From NCBI GenBank assembly GCA_020025395.1, contig JAHHSE010000025.1, forward strand, positions 1-14,934: a stretch of 14,934 bases of DNA, written 5' to 3'. The stretch's first letter is position 1; each line of letters begins with the position of its first letter. Source of the stretch: Oscillospiraceae bacterium. GTDB lineage: Bacteria; Bacillota; Clostridia; Oscillospirales; Oscillospiraceae. The notes under the pieces were generated by a model. It was not told where the DNA came from, made no database searches, and worked only from the letters and a program-made list of their open reading frames with translations. This document shows, piece by piece, positions 6,278 through 14,049 of this stretch. The position numbers were made by a program, and so were the translations under genes.

Positions 6278-7350
6278 TGGCTTTTTTCCGAATCAAAGAC
6301 CGCCGGACGGCCGACCTGGCGGAAGGGCTGGAGCAGAGCGCCAAGCGGGAGTACACCCAAAAGGAGCTGTTCCAGTTTGCCCCCTATGACCCGGAGGCCG
6401 GGGAGCGGGGAGGCTACTCCAACTATTCCTATTGGCGGTCCACCCTGCGGGCCTTTTGTAAAAACCGAACCGCCCTGATCTTTCTCTGCCTGATTGCCGC
6501 CACCCTGCTCTTCACCTTTTTGGAGCCATTTCTCCCCTATGCCCCGGAGGCCAATACCATCTATTGGACCGAAAAGGCGGAGGTGAATATCTTCACCCTG
6601 GAGCCGGTGCTGGACGAGGCGGGAAACCCCGTTGTGAAAACCAGCAGAGCGGTGAACGAAAAACCGGGCGGGGAGTTCTGGTTTGGGACCAATGCCATCG
6701 GTCAGGATCTGTGGAGTCAGATCTGGTCCGGTACCCGAACCAGCCTGGGCATCGGCTTTTCGGTGGCCTGCATCGACGCTCTTTTGGGCATCCTCATCGG
6801 GGTGCTGTGGGGCTATGTTCGGAAGCTGGACTTCTTCTTTACCGAGCTATACAATGTTTTCGACAATGTGCCCCAAACACTTCTGGTCATCATTATCTCT
6901 TATATTCTGCGCCCCGGCGTGGGAACCATGATCTTTGCCATGTGTCTCACCTCCTGGCTTCAGACCGCCCGTTTTGTACGCAACCAGGTGGTAATCATCC
7001 GGGACCGGGATTATAATCTGGCCTCCCGCTGTCTGGGGTCCTCCACCGGGCGGATCATCAGCAAAAACCTTCTGCCCTACCTAGTGAGCATCCTCACCAT
7101 GCGCATGGCCCTCGCCATTCCGGCCGCCATCAGCAATGAGGTCTTTATCAACTATATCGGACTTGGGGTTCCGCCGGAGATTCCCACCCTGGGCAATCTG
7201 GTGGAGGCGGGCCGAAAGGTAATGATGGAGCCCGCCCTGCGATATCAGCTTTTCTTCCCCGTCATTGTGCTGAGTGTGGTGACCATCTCCTTTTACATCA
7301 TCGGAAACGCCTTTGCCGATGCCGCTGATCCGAAAAACCATGTGAACTGA
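6277..7350 (+). CDS. Peptide ABC transporter permease (OppC/DppC family)
   Basis: The second permease subunit, 357 residues. It is longer than typical DppC (about 300) because of a cytosolic N-terminal extension of about 60 residues and an extracellular insert (about 90-133) after the first membrane segment (66-86). FGTNAIGQDLWSQIWSGTRT (136-155) is the hallmark of this family (usually GTDxxGRD). The EAA loop is RDYNLASRCLGSSTGRII (244-261), and FINYIGLGVPPEIPTLGNL (290-308) is the conserved C-terminal block. Large extracellular insertions of this kind are known in Firmicute OppC proteins. The ATG is shared with the upstream TGA, so expression should be coupled to the first permease. Confidence 0.94.
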   Translation: MAFFRIKDRRTADLAEGLEQSAKREYTQKELFQFAPYDPEAGERGGYSNYSYWRSTLRAFCKNRTALIFLCLIAATLLFTFLEPFLPYAPEANTIYWTEKAEVNIFTLEPVLDEAGNPVVKTSRAVNEKPGGEFWFGTNAIGQDLWSQIWSGTRTSLGIGFSVACIDALLGILIGVLWGYVRKLDFFFTELYNVFDNVPQTLLVIIISYILRPGVGTMIFAMCLTSWLQTARFVRNQVVIIRDRDYNLASRCLGSSTGRIISKNLLPYLVSILTMRMALAIPAAISNEVFINYIGLGVPPEIPTLGNLVEAGRKVMMEPALRYQLFFPVIVLSVVTISFYIIGNAFADAADPKNHVN

Positions 7351-7363
7351 GGAGGGAAGGAGT

Positions 7364-8416
7364 ATGGATAACAATGTGATCCTTTCCGTCCGAGACCTGG
7401 ATGTGAAGTTCTCCCTTCGGGGGCGGGTCCTCCATGCCATCCGGGGGATTTCCCTGGATGTTTACCAGGGGGAATCTCTGGCCATCGTGGGGGAATCCGG
7501 CTCCGGCAAGAGTGTGTTTACCAAGACCTTTATGGGCCTTTTGGATGCCAACGGGTCGATCACCGGCGGCTCTGTCCTGTACCGGGATCAGGATCTGGCC
7601 CGGTTTGAAACCGAAAAACAGTGGCTTTCCATTCGGGGAAAAGAGATCGCCATGGTGATGCAGGACCCCATGACCGCCCTCAATCCCCTGAAAACCATCG
7701 GCAGTCAGGTGGAGGAGGCGGTTCTTCTCCACCGGAAGTGTACAAAAGAGGCGGCCAGGCAGGCGGTGCTGGACATTTTGACCGATGTGGGCATTCAGGA
7801 GGCGGAGCGCCGCTGTCATCAGTATCCCCACGAGTTTTCCGGAGGGATGCGCCAGCGGGTGGTCATTGCCATCGCCCTGGCCTGTCGGCCCAAAATTCTC
7901 ATCTGCGACGAGCCTACCACCGCCCTGGATGTGACCATTCAGGCCCAGATCCTAAGGCTGATTCGGGAGATGCAGAAGAAATATGACCTCACCACCATCT
8001 ATATTACCCACGATCTGGGTGTGGTTGCCAATGTGGCGGACCGGGTGGCGGTGATGTACGCGGGGGACATTGTGGAGATCGGCACCTGTGAGGAAATTTT
8101 TTATGACCCCCGTCATCCCTATACCTGGGCGCTGCTCTCCTCCCTGCCCCAGCTGGGGACCAGGGGGGAGGAGCTTTACGCCATTCAGGGGACCCCGCCC
8201 AATCTGTTTTACGAGGTCCATGGGGATGCGTTTGCCCCACGAAATCCCAAGGCGCTGAAAATCGACTTTGTGGAGCGGCCGCCCTATTTTGAGGTCAGTC
8301 CCACCCACAGGGCCAGGACCTGGCTCCTGGACCCAAGAGCGCCCAAGGTAGAGCCTCCAGAGCAGATCAAACTTCTCCGGAAAGGAGGGGGCGGCAGCCA
8401 TGGCAGAACCCCGTGA
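7364..8416 (+). CDS. oppD: Peptide ABC transporter ATPase (OppD/AmiE type)
   Basis: A cytosolic ATPase that powers import, 350 residues. Walker A is GESGSGKS (43-50), the Q-loop Q100, signature FSGGM (158-162), Walker B ILICDE (178-183) and the switch histidine H216. The C-terminal oligopeptide domain reads GDAFAPRNPKALKIDF (287-302) and then PTHRARTWLLDP. At all four places where the Gram-negative DppD-type tail has cysteines for an iron-sulfur cluster, other residues stand (D, N, D/F and R/T); this is the pattern I know from Firmicute OppD/AmiE. The gene follows the permease by 13 bases with GGAGGGAAGG as ribosome site, and overlaps the next gene by 17 bases. Confidence 0.95.
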   Translation: MDNNVILSVRDLDVKFSLRGRVLHAIRGISLDVYQGESLAIVGESGSGKSVFTKTFMGLLDANGSITGGSVLYRDQDLARFETEKQWLSIRGKEIAMVMQDPMTALNPLKTIGSQVEEAVLLHRKCTKEAARQAVLDILTDVGIQEAERRCHQYPHEFSGGMRQRVVIAIALACRPKILICDEPTTALDVTIQAQILRLIREMQKKYDLTTIYITHDLGVVANVADRVAVMYAGDIVEIGTCEEIFYDPRHPYTWALLSSLPQLGTRGEELYAIQGTPPNLFYEVHGDAFAPRNPKALKIDFVERPPYFEVSPTHRARTWLLDPRAPKVEPPEQIKLLRKGGGGSHGRTP

Positions 8417-9335
8417 AATCCTGCTGGATGTGAAGGACCTGTCCGTAACCTTCGGAACAAGAAAAAAGGCCTTTCCAGCGGTTCGGAATGTGAATTTCCA
8501 AATTTATAAAGGGGAGACCTTCAGCCTGGTGGGAGAGTCCGGCTCAGGCAAGACCACCATTGGCCGGGCCATCATCCGCATCAATCCCATCTCCGGGGGA
8601 GAGATTCTCTACAAAGGGGAGCGGATCAGCGGCAGGATCTCCCGTGAGCTGGACCGGAAAATCACCAAGGAGATCCAGATGGTCTTTCAGGATCCCATGG
8701 CCTCCCTCAACGAGCGGGCCAAGGTGGATTACATCGTCTCGGAGGGACTCTATTCCGGGGAGCGGAGGCCGAGCCGGGAGGAGCGGGAGGCCAAAGTGGC
8801 CCGAGCCCTTTCCGATGTGGGCCTCCTTCCGGAATTTGCCAGCCGGTTCCCCCATGAGTTCTCCGGGGGCCAGCGGCAGAGGATCGGGATTGCCCGCGCC
8901 CTGATTATGGAGCCTGACTTTATCATTGCCGATGAGCCAATCTCCGCCCTGGATGTCTCCATCCGGGCTCAGGTACTCAATCTTCTGGCGAAGCTCCAAA
9001 AGGAGCGGGGGCTTACCTATCTGTTTGTGGCTCACGATCTCTCTGTGGTCCGCTTTATCTCGGACCGAATCGCTGTTATTCACAAGGGGCAGATCGTGGA
9101 GATGGCGGAAAGCGAGCAGCTTTTCCGAACGCCCCTCCATCCCTATACCCAGTCCCTTCTTTCCGCCATTCCCCTCCCGGACCCCCGGGCGGAAAAGGGG
9201 AAGACGCTCCGGGTCTATGATCCGGCCTGCCATAACTATGGGGAAACAAAGCCCGTCTGGGCCGAGCTGGAGCCGGGGCACTTTGTGCTGGGCAGCCGGG
9301 AGGAGCTGGAGGAATACCGGACCAGACTGACATAG
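8400..9335 (+). CDS. oppF: Peptide ABC transporter ATPase (OppF/AmiF type)
   Basis: The partner ATPase, 311 residues. Walker A is GESGSGKT (45-52), Q-loop Q97, signature FSGGQ (154-158), Walker B FIIADE (174-179) and switch histidine H212. The tail YDPACHNYGE (273-282) followed by ELEPGHFV (289-296) is the Cys-poor Firmicute OppF/AmiF form, not the Cys-rich DppF form. Its start lies inside the end of oppD (17-base overlap) with AAAGGAGGGG just upstream, so the two ATPases are likely made in equal amounts. D and F would form the heterodimer beneath the two permeases. Confidence 0.95.
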   Translation: MAEPREILLDVKDLSVTFGTRKKAFPAVRNVNFQIYKGETFSLVGESGSGKTTIGRAIIRINPISGGEILYKGERISGRISRELDRKITKEIQMVFQDPMASLNERAKVDYIVSEGLYSGERRPSREEREAKVARALSDVGLLPEFASRFPHEFSGGQRQRIGIARALIMEPDFIIADEPISALDVSIRAQVLNLLAKLQKERGLTYLFVAHDLSVVRFISDRIAVIHKGQIVEMAESEQLFRTPLHPYTQSLLSAIPLPDPRAEKGKTLRVYDPACHNYGETKPVWAELEPGHFVLGSREELEEYRTRLT

Positions 9336-9416
9336 AAGAGGTATTTTCAAAAAGCCGCTGAACGGCCCTGTCGGCTTGGACCGAAGATATCTGCGGCAGT
9401 TTTAGAGGTGATTGAT
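9336..9416 (+). other. Short gap between the transporter and peptidase genes
   Basis: Eighty-one bases with no gene. A weak stem GCCG-CTGAA-CGGC lies at about 9354-9366. No convincing promoter or terminator is seen, so the downstream peptidases are probably cotranscribed with the transporter. The GAGGTGATT near 9405 serves the following GTG start. Confidence 0.4.
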
Positions 9417-10337
9417 GTGAGAATCCCCGCCCCTTTGTTTTCCGGGGCCAGAGTGGCTCTGGTCTGCGCCAGTTCAGCGGTTCCGGAGGAACGGCTTGTC
9501 CCCGCCCTGGAGGCAGTGACCGGGCTTGGCCTGGAACCGGTCCCCTTTCCCTCCTGCGTGTTTGCCAACCGCCACGGCTATCTGGCGGCGGAGGATGACC
9601 AGAGAGCCGCCGATCTTCAGGAGGCCTTCCGAGATCCTTCCATCCACGGAGTTCTCTCCATTCGGGGAGGATATGGGGCCCACCGAATTCTCCCCCTGCT
9701 GGACCTGCCCGCCATCGCCAAAACCCCCAAGTTTTTTTCGGGCTACAGTGATGTTACCGCCCTGCACACCGCCTTTACCCAGGAGTGCGGCTTTGTCACC
9801 TACCATACCCCCATGCCCTCCACGGAATACTATAAGCCCGTAGATGAAAAAACCATGGATCAGCTGAAACGAGCCTGCTTCGGAGGGCTGTTCGGCCCGC
9901 TGGAAAATCCTTCGGACCGGCCCAGGACCACCCTTCAGGGGGGAAAGGCACGGGGCAGGCTCTGCGGAGGGAATCTCTCCCTGCTGGCCGCCTCTCTGGG
10001 TACCCCCTGGGAGATTGATACCAGGGGGAAGATCCTGTTTTTAGAGGACATTGGGGAAAAGACCTACCGCATTGACGGAATGCTGACCCAGCTTCGAAAC
10101 GCCGGAAAATTCGACCAGTGCGCCGGGGTCCTGCTGGGGGCGTGGACCGACTGTGTGCCGGAGGACCCGGAAAAGACCCTGGAGCTGACCCAGATCTTTC
10201 GGGAGCTGATCCTCCCTGCGGGGAAACCGGTTCTGGGGGACTTGGCCTGCGGGCATATCCTGCCCACCATGAGTCTGCCTCTGGGGGCGGAGGTCTCTCT
10301 GGACGCGGATGCCAAAACACTGGAGGTGCTGACATGA
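9417..10337 (+). CDS. ykfA: LD-carboxypeptidase (peptidase family S66)
   Basis: Predicted to remove the terminal D-Ala from murein tetrapeptides in the cytosol. With 306 residues it matches S66 enzymes (LdcA, YkfA), and there is no signal peptide. The catalytic triad is visible: nucleophile S111 in FSGYSDVTALH, E210 in LFLEDIGE and H280 in LACGHILPT. SIRGGYGAHRILPLL (81-95) is the conserved oxyanion/nucleophile-approach block. I chose GTG 9417 over GTG 9408 because the product then starts MRIPAPL, the usual family N-terminus, and AGAGGTGAT is better spaced from it. The stop overlaps the next ATG by four bases (ATGA). Some S66 members instead confer microcin C7 immunity (MccF-like); the context of epimerase and NlpC/P60 favours murein recycling. 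Confidence 0.92.
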   Translation: MRIPAPLFSGARVALVCASSAVPEERLVPALEAVTGLGLEPVPFPSCVFANRHGYLAAEDDQRAADLQEAFRDPSIHGVLSIRGGYGAHRILPLLDLPAIAKTPKFFSGYSDVTALHTAFTQECGFVTYHTPMPSTEYYKPVDEKTMDQLKRACFGGLFGPLENPSDRPRTTLQGGKARGRLCGGNLSLLAASLGTPWEIDTRGKILFLEDIGEKTYRIDGMLTQLRNAGKFDQCAGVLLGAWTDCVPEDPEKTLELTQIFRELILPAGKPVLGDLACGHILPTMSLPLGAEVSLDADAKTLEVLT

Positions 10338-11134
10338 CACAAAGTGAACTGAACGCCTGGCTGGCAAAGGAGGTGGCGGCCTTTCCCTGCAAGACCGCCC
10401 TCCACCTGGCCGATGCCCTCACCGGAGAGGTGCTTCACTCCTTTGAGGCCGACACGGCGGTAACCTCGGCCTCCACCATCAAGACCCCCATCCTGCTGGC
10501 GGTTTTGGATCAGGTGGCGGCGGGAAAGCTGGATCTCTCCGCCCAAATCCCTTTGAATCCCGCCAATCTTCTGGAGGATACCGCCGTGTTTGAGGAGGAG
10601 AACCGGGAGGAGAGCTATTCGCTCTGGGAGTATCTCTATTGGATGATTGTGGAGAGTGACAACACCGCCACCAATACCGTTTTGGACCTGGTGGGCTTTG
10701 AGGTCATCAACACCTATATCCGGGATACCCTGGGTCTCACCGGGACGGTCTGCCGCCGAAAGATGCTGGACTTTGCGGCCAAGGCCGCCGGGCGGGACAA
10801 TGTGACCACGGCCGCCGACCAGTGCCGCTGCTATGGGCTTCTGGGCCGCCGTGCCATCCTCACCCCTCCGCTGCTGGATGTGGCGCTGGACTTCCTCACC
10901 CGGCAGCGGTCCATGGACTGCTTTCTGCGATACATCCCGTACCCCGTCACCATCGCCCATAAGACCGGAGGGCTGGACCATGTGGACCATGACGCGGGAC
11001 TTCTCTGGGTGGGGGATCGGTGCCTGACCCTGGCCATCCTCACCTGGGACGGCCCCGCCCTGGATGGGGAGCCTCAGCAGAGACGGCTGATTGGAAAGCT
11101 GGCGAAGGCCATTTACCAAACCTATCGGGAATAG
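10334..11134 (+). CDS. Cytosolic class-A beta-lactamase-fold serine hydrolase, substrate unknown
   Basis: A 266-residue protein of the penicillin-recognising serine hydrolase fold. It has the three active-site motifs in order: SxxK as S47-T-I-K50, SDN as S108-D-N110 and KTG as K210-T-G-G213. No signal peptide or membrane anchor is present, so it should stay in the cytosol, unlike true beta-lactamases. The Glu-x-x-Leu-Asn omega-loop motif (E166 of class A enzymes), needed to deacylate penicillin, is not seen; the corresponding region reads CRRKMLDFAAKAAGRDN (140-156). It is translationally coupled to the LD-carboxypeptidase by an ATGA overlap and followed by the NlpC/P60 gene. This suggests it acts on imported murein peptides or their products, but that is inference. 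An antibiotic resistance role is unlikely. Confidence 0.85.
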   Translation: MTQSELNAWLAKEVAAFPCKTALHLADALTGEVLHSFEADTAVTSASTIKTPILLAVLDQVAAGKLDLSAQIPLNPANLLEDTAVFEEENREESYSLWEYLYWMIVESDNTATNTVLDLVGFEVINTYIRDTLGLTGTVCRRKMLDFAAKAAGRDNVTTAADQCRCYGLLGRRAILTPPLLDVALDFLTRQRSMDCFLRYIPYPVTIAHKTGGLDHVDHDAGLLWVGDRCLTLAILTWDGPALDGEPQQRRLIGKLAKAIYQTYRE

Positions 11135-11143
11135 GGGACCCCC

Positions 11144-11171
11144 TGATTTCATGCTTTGAGGTGATTTCATG
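11144..11171 (+). repeat. Tandem TGATTTCATG repeat and mini-ORF before the NlpC/P60 gene
   Basis: TGATTTCATG occurs at 11144-11153 and again at 11162-11171. The second copy supplies the start codon of the NlpC/P60 gene; the first supplies an ATG-CTT-TGA mini-ORF (11151-11159) ending in the ribosome site GAGGTGAT. It may be a chance duplication or a small translational leader. Confidence 0.3.
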
Positions 11172-11987
11172 TTTGCTGTTGTCAACGCGTCCCTCTGCCC
11201 CCTCCAGGCGGAGCCACGTCCTGACTGTACCCTGGCGGACGAGGCCCTGTTCGGCATGGTGGTAGAGGTCTTGGAGGAGACCACGCCGGATTATTGGAAG
11301 GTCCGCACCCACTATCGATATGAGGGCTATGCCCCGGTGTCCTGCCTGGAAACCGATCCACGGCAGGTGGAGGCCTGGAGGGCGGGAGCCAAAAGGGTGG
11401 TCCTCCACAAAAATATCTGTGATGTTCTGGCAGAGCCGAAGGTTCAGTCCTGGCCTTTGGCTTCCGTCCCCTTGGGGGGACTTCTGATCCCGATGGAAAG
11501 GGAGGAGGAGGGCTGGCAGGCCGTTCTTCTCCCCGACGGAAGAAAAGGGTATACACGGAGTAGTTTTCTGGATGTATATTACGAACAGCCCATTGAGCTG
11601 CCGGAGGAGGCCCTCCGCCGCCGCCTGGTGGAGACCGCCCGGCTCTATGCCCGCACCCACTATCGCTGGGGAGGGAAAAGCCCTTTGGGCATCGACTGCT
11701 CCGGGCTGGTCTCCATGGCCTACCTCCTCAATGGGATCGTGATCTATCGGGACGCGCACATCAAGCCTGATTTCGCCATCCATCGCATAGAGAGGGAGAA
11801 GATGGGGCCGGGAGATCTGCTCTTCTTCCCCGGTCATGTGGCCATGTATATGGGGGATGGGTGTTATCTTCATTCCACCGGAAGGGCCGGCTCGGACGGA
11901 TACGAGATCAACTCTCTGGACCCGGAGTCCCCCATCTATCGGGAGGATCTGGCCAGGAGCATCACGGAGATCGCAAGCTATTTTTGA
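11169..11987 (+). CDS. ykfC: NlpC/P60 gamma-D-glutamyl-diamino acid endopeptidase with SH3-like domains (YkfC-like)
   Basis: Predicted to cut the gamma-D-Glu-diaminopimelate bond of murein tri- and tetrapeptides, releasing L-Ala-D-Glu for the epimerase. The protein has 272 residues. Two SH3b-like stretches (about 1-60 and 75-135) precede the NlpC/P60 domain, with catalytic Cys177 in GIDCSGLVSMAY, His223 in FPGHVAMYMGD and a third residue His235. The Cys-His-His order and the 12-residue His-His spacing match Bacillus YkfC. No signal peptide is seen, so it should work on imported peptides inside the cell rather than on the wall. The start at 11169 has GAGGTGAT a few bases upstream. It is the last gene of the operon; a hairpin follows 21 bases after the stop. 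Confidence 0.92.
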   Translation: MFAVVNASLCPLQAEPRPDCTLADEALFGMVVEVLEETTPDYWKVRTHYRYEGYAPVSCLETDPRQVEAWRAGAKRVVLHKNICDVLAEPKVQSWPLASVPLGGLLIPMEREEEGWQAVLLPDGRKGYTRSSFLDVYYEQPIELPEEALRRRLVETARLYARTHYRWGGKSPLGIDCSGLVSMAYLLNGIVIYRDAHIKPDFAIHRIEREKMGPGDLLFFPGHVAMYMGDGCYLHSTGRAGSDGYEINSLDPESPIYREDLARSITEIASYF

Positions 11988-12008
11988 CCGTTTATCACGG
12001 GAACTGAG

Positions 12009-12044
12009 GAACCGATGGGCCTTCCGGTCCATCGGTTCTCTTTC
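12009..12044 (+). terminator. Terminator of the murein-peptide operon
   Basis: GAACCGATGG (12009-12018) pairs perfectly with CCATCGGTTC (12029-12038). Three inner pairs and a TTCC loop make a 13-bp stem. The T-tract (TCTCTTT) is modest, so some readthrough is possible. It lies 21 bases after the NlpC/P60 stop and before an independent promoter. Confidence 0.7.
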
Positions 12045-12063
12045 GCGCATCGGGAGGGGACAG

Positions 12064-12076
12064 GGAAAAATTTTCC
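12064..12076. repeat. Short palindrome GGAAAA-A-TTTTCC
   Basis: A 13-base near-palindrome with a single central A lies between the operon terminator and the -35 of the next promoter, about 33 bases upstream of that box. It could be an operator or upstream element, but may be chance in this A/T-rich patch. Confidence 0.25.
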
Positions 12077-12108
12077 GGGGCCAGGGGGGAGGAATGTGAT
12101 CTTTTAGG

Positions 12109-12137
12109 ATGAAATCCCAGGGGCTTTATGGTATAAT
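12109..12137 (+). promoter_or_regulatory. Extended -10 promoter of the phosphodiesterase-exonuclease operon
   Basis: A perfect -10 TATAAT (12132-12137) is preceded by TG-n (an extended -10). A -35 ATGAAA (12109-12114), four of six, lies at 17-base spacing. The start would be near 12144, giving a leader of about 32 bases before the ATG at 12176. Confidence 0.8.
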
Positions 12138-12175
12138 GAAACAAATCTGAGATCCAACGGAAAGGTGGAAAAGGC

Positions 12176-12973
12176 ATGGAATTGCGCCTTTTGGCGGTAG
12201 GAGATGTGGTTGGAGAGCCGGGACTGGCCTTTCTCTCCAAACACCTTCGGGAGCTGAAAAAGAAATATGGGGTCCACTTTACCGTGGTCAACGGAGAAAA
12301 CTGCTCCGGGGTGGGGATCCTGCCCCAGCAGGCGGAGGAGCTGTTTGCCGCCGGGGCGGATGTGGTCACCCTGGGCAATCATACCTGGAACAGGATGCAG
12401 ATCAAACGGATGATTGAGGAGAATCGATATCTCCTGCGTCCGGCCAACTATACCAGCCTGGCACCGGGCCGGGGCTTCGGGGTTTATGACGGGCCTCAGG
12501 GGCTTCGCATCGGGGTGATGAATCTCATTGGCCGGTGTGAGATGGACTGCAACTTTGACAACCCCTTCTTTAAGGCGGATGCCCTGCTCAAGGAGGCGGA
12601 CTGTGACCTGGTGATCGTGGATCTTCACGCCGAGGCCACCAGCGAGAAGGGGGCCATGGCCTGGTATCTGGACGGCCGGGCCCAGGCTCTCTGGGGGACC
12701 CACACCCATGTACCCACGGCGGACTGCAGAATTCTTCCCAAGGGGCTGGGCTTTGTCACCGATGTGGGGATGGTGGGTCCCATGCATTCGGTTTTGGGGA
12801 TGGACCCGGAACAGGCGGTGGGCCGTTTTCTGGGTGCCCTCCCACGGCGGTTTGAATCGGCCCATGGACCCTGTCAGATCAACTCGGTCCTCTTTACCAT
12901 AGATACCCGGAAAAAATGCTGTCTCTCCGTGGAGCGTATCGATCTCTTTGAGGAAACAAAGGAGAAACTATGA
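12176..12973 (+). CDS. ymdB: YmdB-family (TIGR00282) metallophosphoesterase, 2',3'-cyclic nucleotide phosphodiesterase
   Basis: A cytosolic metal-dependent phosphodiesterase of 265 residues, the family length. Metal-site motifs are all present: GDVVGEPG (D10), NGEN (N39-N42), GNHTW (N68, H69), DLHAEATSEK (H151) and GTHTHVPTAD (H176, H178). The B. subtilis homologue YmdB hydrolyses 2',3'-cyclic nucleotides and influences the choice between biofilm and motility. AAAGGTGG lies eight bases before the ATG. The gene has its own promoter and is coupled to the next by an ATGA overlap. In several Firmicutes ymdB sits next to the RNase Y gene; here it heads a unit with an SbcD/YhaO-like nuclease instead, which hints at a nucleic-acid processing context. 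Confidence 0.93.
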   Translation: MELRLLAVGDVVGEPGLAFLSKHLRELKKKYGVHFTVVNGENCSGVGILPQQAEELFAAGADVVTLGNHTWNRMQIKRMIEENRYLLRPANYTSLAPGRGFGVYDGPQGLRIGVMNLIGRCEMDCNFDNPFFKADALLKEADCDLVIVDLHAEATSEKGAMAWYLDGRAQALWGTHTHVPTADCRILPKGLGFVTDVGMVGPMHSVLGMDPEQAVGRFLGALPRRFESAHGPCQINSVLFTIDTRKKCCLSVERIDLFEETKEKL

Positions 12974-14049
12974 AGATTTTACACGCTGCTGATTTTCATC
13001 TGGACGCTCCCTTTGCGGGGCTTTCCCCGGAGCGGGGGGCGCAGCGCCGGGAGGAGGGGCGGAAGCTGCTGGGCCGATTGGCGCGGCTGGCCGGAGAGGA
13101 GGAGGTGGATCTGGTCCTTCTGGCCGGGGATCTCTTTGACGGGGACACCGTGTATCGGGATACGCTCACCGCCCTCAAGGAGGCTCTTGCCTCCATTCCC
13201 GCCCCTGTCCTCATCGCGCCGGGAAACCATGATCCCTTCACCCCCCACTCCCCCTATGCCGCAACGAGCTGGCCGGAACATGTGACCATTTTCTCAGAGG
13301 AGGAGGTTTCCTCCAAGAGCTTTCCTGCCCTGGGCTGTGTGGTCCATGGAGTGGGGTTTACCCATACCAGAGTGGGACAGGATCTGCTTGCGGGGTTCCG
13401 CGCCCCCCAGGACGGCCGAATCCACCTTGGAATTGCTCACAGCGACCTGGGACAGAGCAGTTCCCCTTACGGCCCCATGGCGCTGCAGACCGTGGCGGCC
13501 TCCCGTCTGCATTATCTGGCCCTGGGACACATCCACCTGCCCAGCGGGCTGCAAAAGAGCGGGGAAACCGCCTGGGCCTATCCGGGCTGCCCGGAGGGGC
13601 ATGGCTTTGACGAGCTGGGGGATCGGGGCTGTCTGCTGGTCCGGGTGGAGGCGGAAGGGGTGACCGCCCAATTTCGTCCCCTGGCCCTCCGCCGATATCT
13701 GGAGGTGACTGCCGACACCACCGGGACCACCCCTCTGGAGGCGGCGGAAGAGGCGCTGTCCAATCAGTCGAGGGAGGACTGCATCAAGCTGATCTTCACG
13801 GGAGAGAGTGCGTCCGCCCCTGATTTGGAAGGGCTGGGCCGTGCCTTGGAGGGGAAGGCCTTCGCCCTCCGCCTGGTGGACCACACCAGACCCAGCGTTG
13901 ACCGGAGCCGTCAGGCCCGGGAGGACACTCTGATCGGGGCTTTTCTCCGTGCGATGGAGGCCCATCCCGAAGCCGGAAGCGACCGGGTGGCCCTGGCATT
14001 GCGCTTCGGTCTGACCGCACTGGAAAAAGGAGAGGACTGCCGCCCATGA
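12970..14049 (+). CDS. SbcD/YhaO-like DNA exonuclease, calcineurin-like metallophosphoesterase
   Basis: A predicted Mre11-type nuclease subunit of 359 residues. The phosphoesterase motifs are HAADFHLD (D8, H10), LLAGDLFD (D54), APGNHD (N86, H87), IAHSDL (H157) and LGHIH (H187, H189). ADFHLDAPFAGL at the N-terminus is typical of YhaO proteins. Residues from about 240 onward form the capping/C-terminal region that contacts the ATPase partner. Its ATG overlaps the upstream stop (ATGA), and its own stop overlaps the start of the ATPase gene in the same way. That points to a stoichiometric two-subunit complex in double-strand-break or stalled-fork processing. It is closer to YhaO than to classic SbcD by length and N-terminus. 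Confidence 0.92.
   Translation: MKILHAADFHLDAPFAGLSPERGAQRREEGRKLLGRLARLAGEEEVDLVLLAGDLFDGDTVYRDTLTALKEALASIPAPVLIAPGNHDPFTPHSPYAATSWPEHVTIFSEEEVSSKSFPALGCVVHGVGFTHTRVGQDLLAGFRAPQDGRIHLGIAHSDLGQSSSPYGPMALQTVAASRLHYLALGHIHLPSGLQKSGETAWAYPGCPEGHGFDELGDRGCLLVRVEAEGVTAQFRPLALRRYLEVTADTTGTTPLEAAEEALSNQSREDCIKLIFTGESASAPDLEGLGRALEGKAFALRLVDHTRPSVDRSRQAREDTLIGAFLRAMEAHPEAGSDRVALALRFGLTALEKGEDCRP

Noticed and set aside
8400..8416. The 17-base oppD/oppF overlap as a frameshift or gene fusion
   Set aside because: Both proteins are full length with complete motifs and oppF has its own ribosome site, so this is ordinary operon overlap.
10334..11134. Beta-lactamase conferring antibiotic resistance
   Set aside because: No signal peptide, no visible Glu166-type motif, and the gene is coupled to murein-peptide genes.
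10064..11284. A 406-residue minus-strand open frame across the serine hydrolase
   Set aside because: The plus frame carries S66 and SxxK/SDN/KTG motifs; the minus frame shows no domain or start signal.
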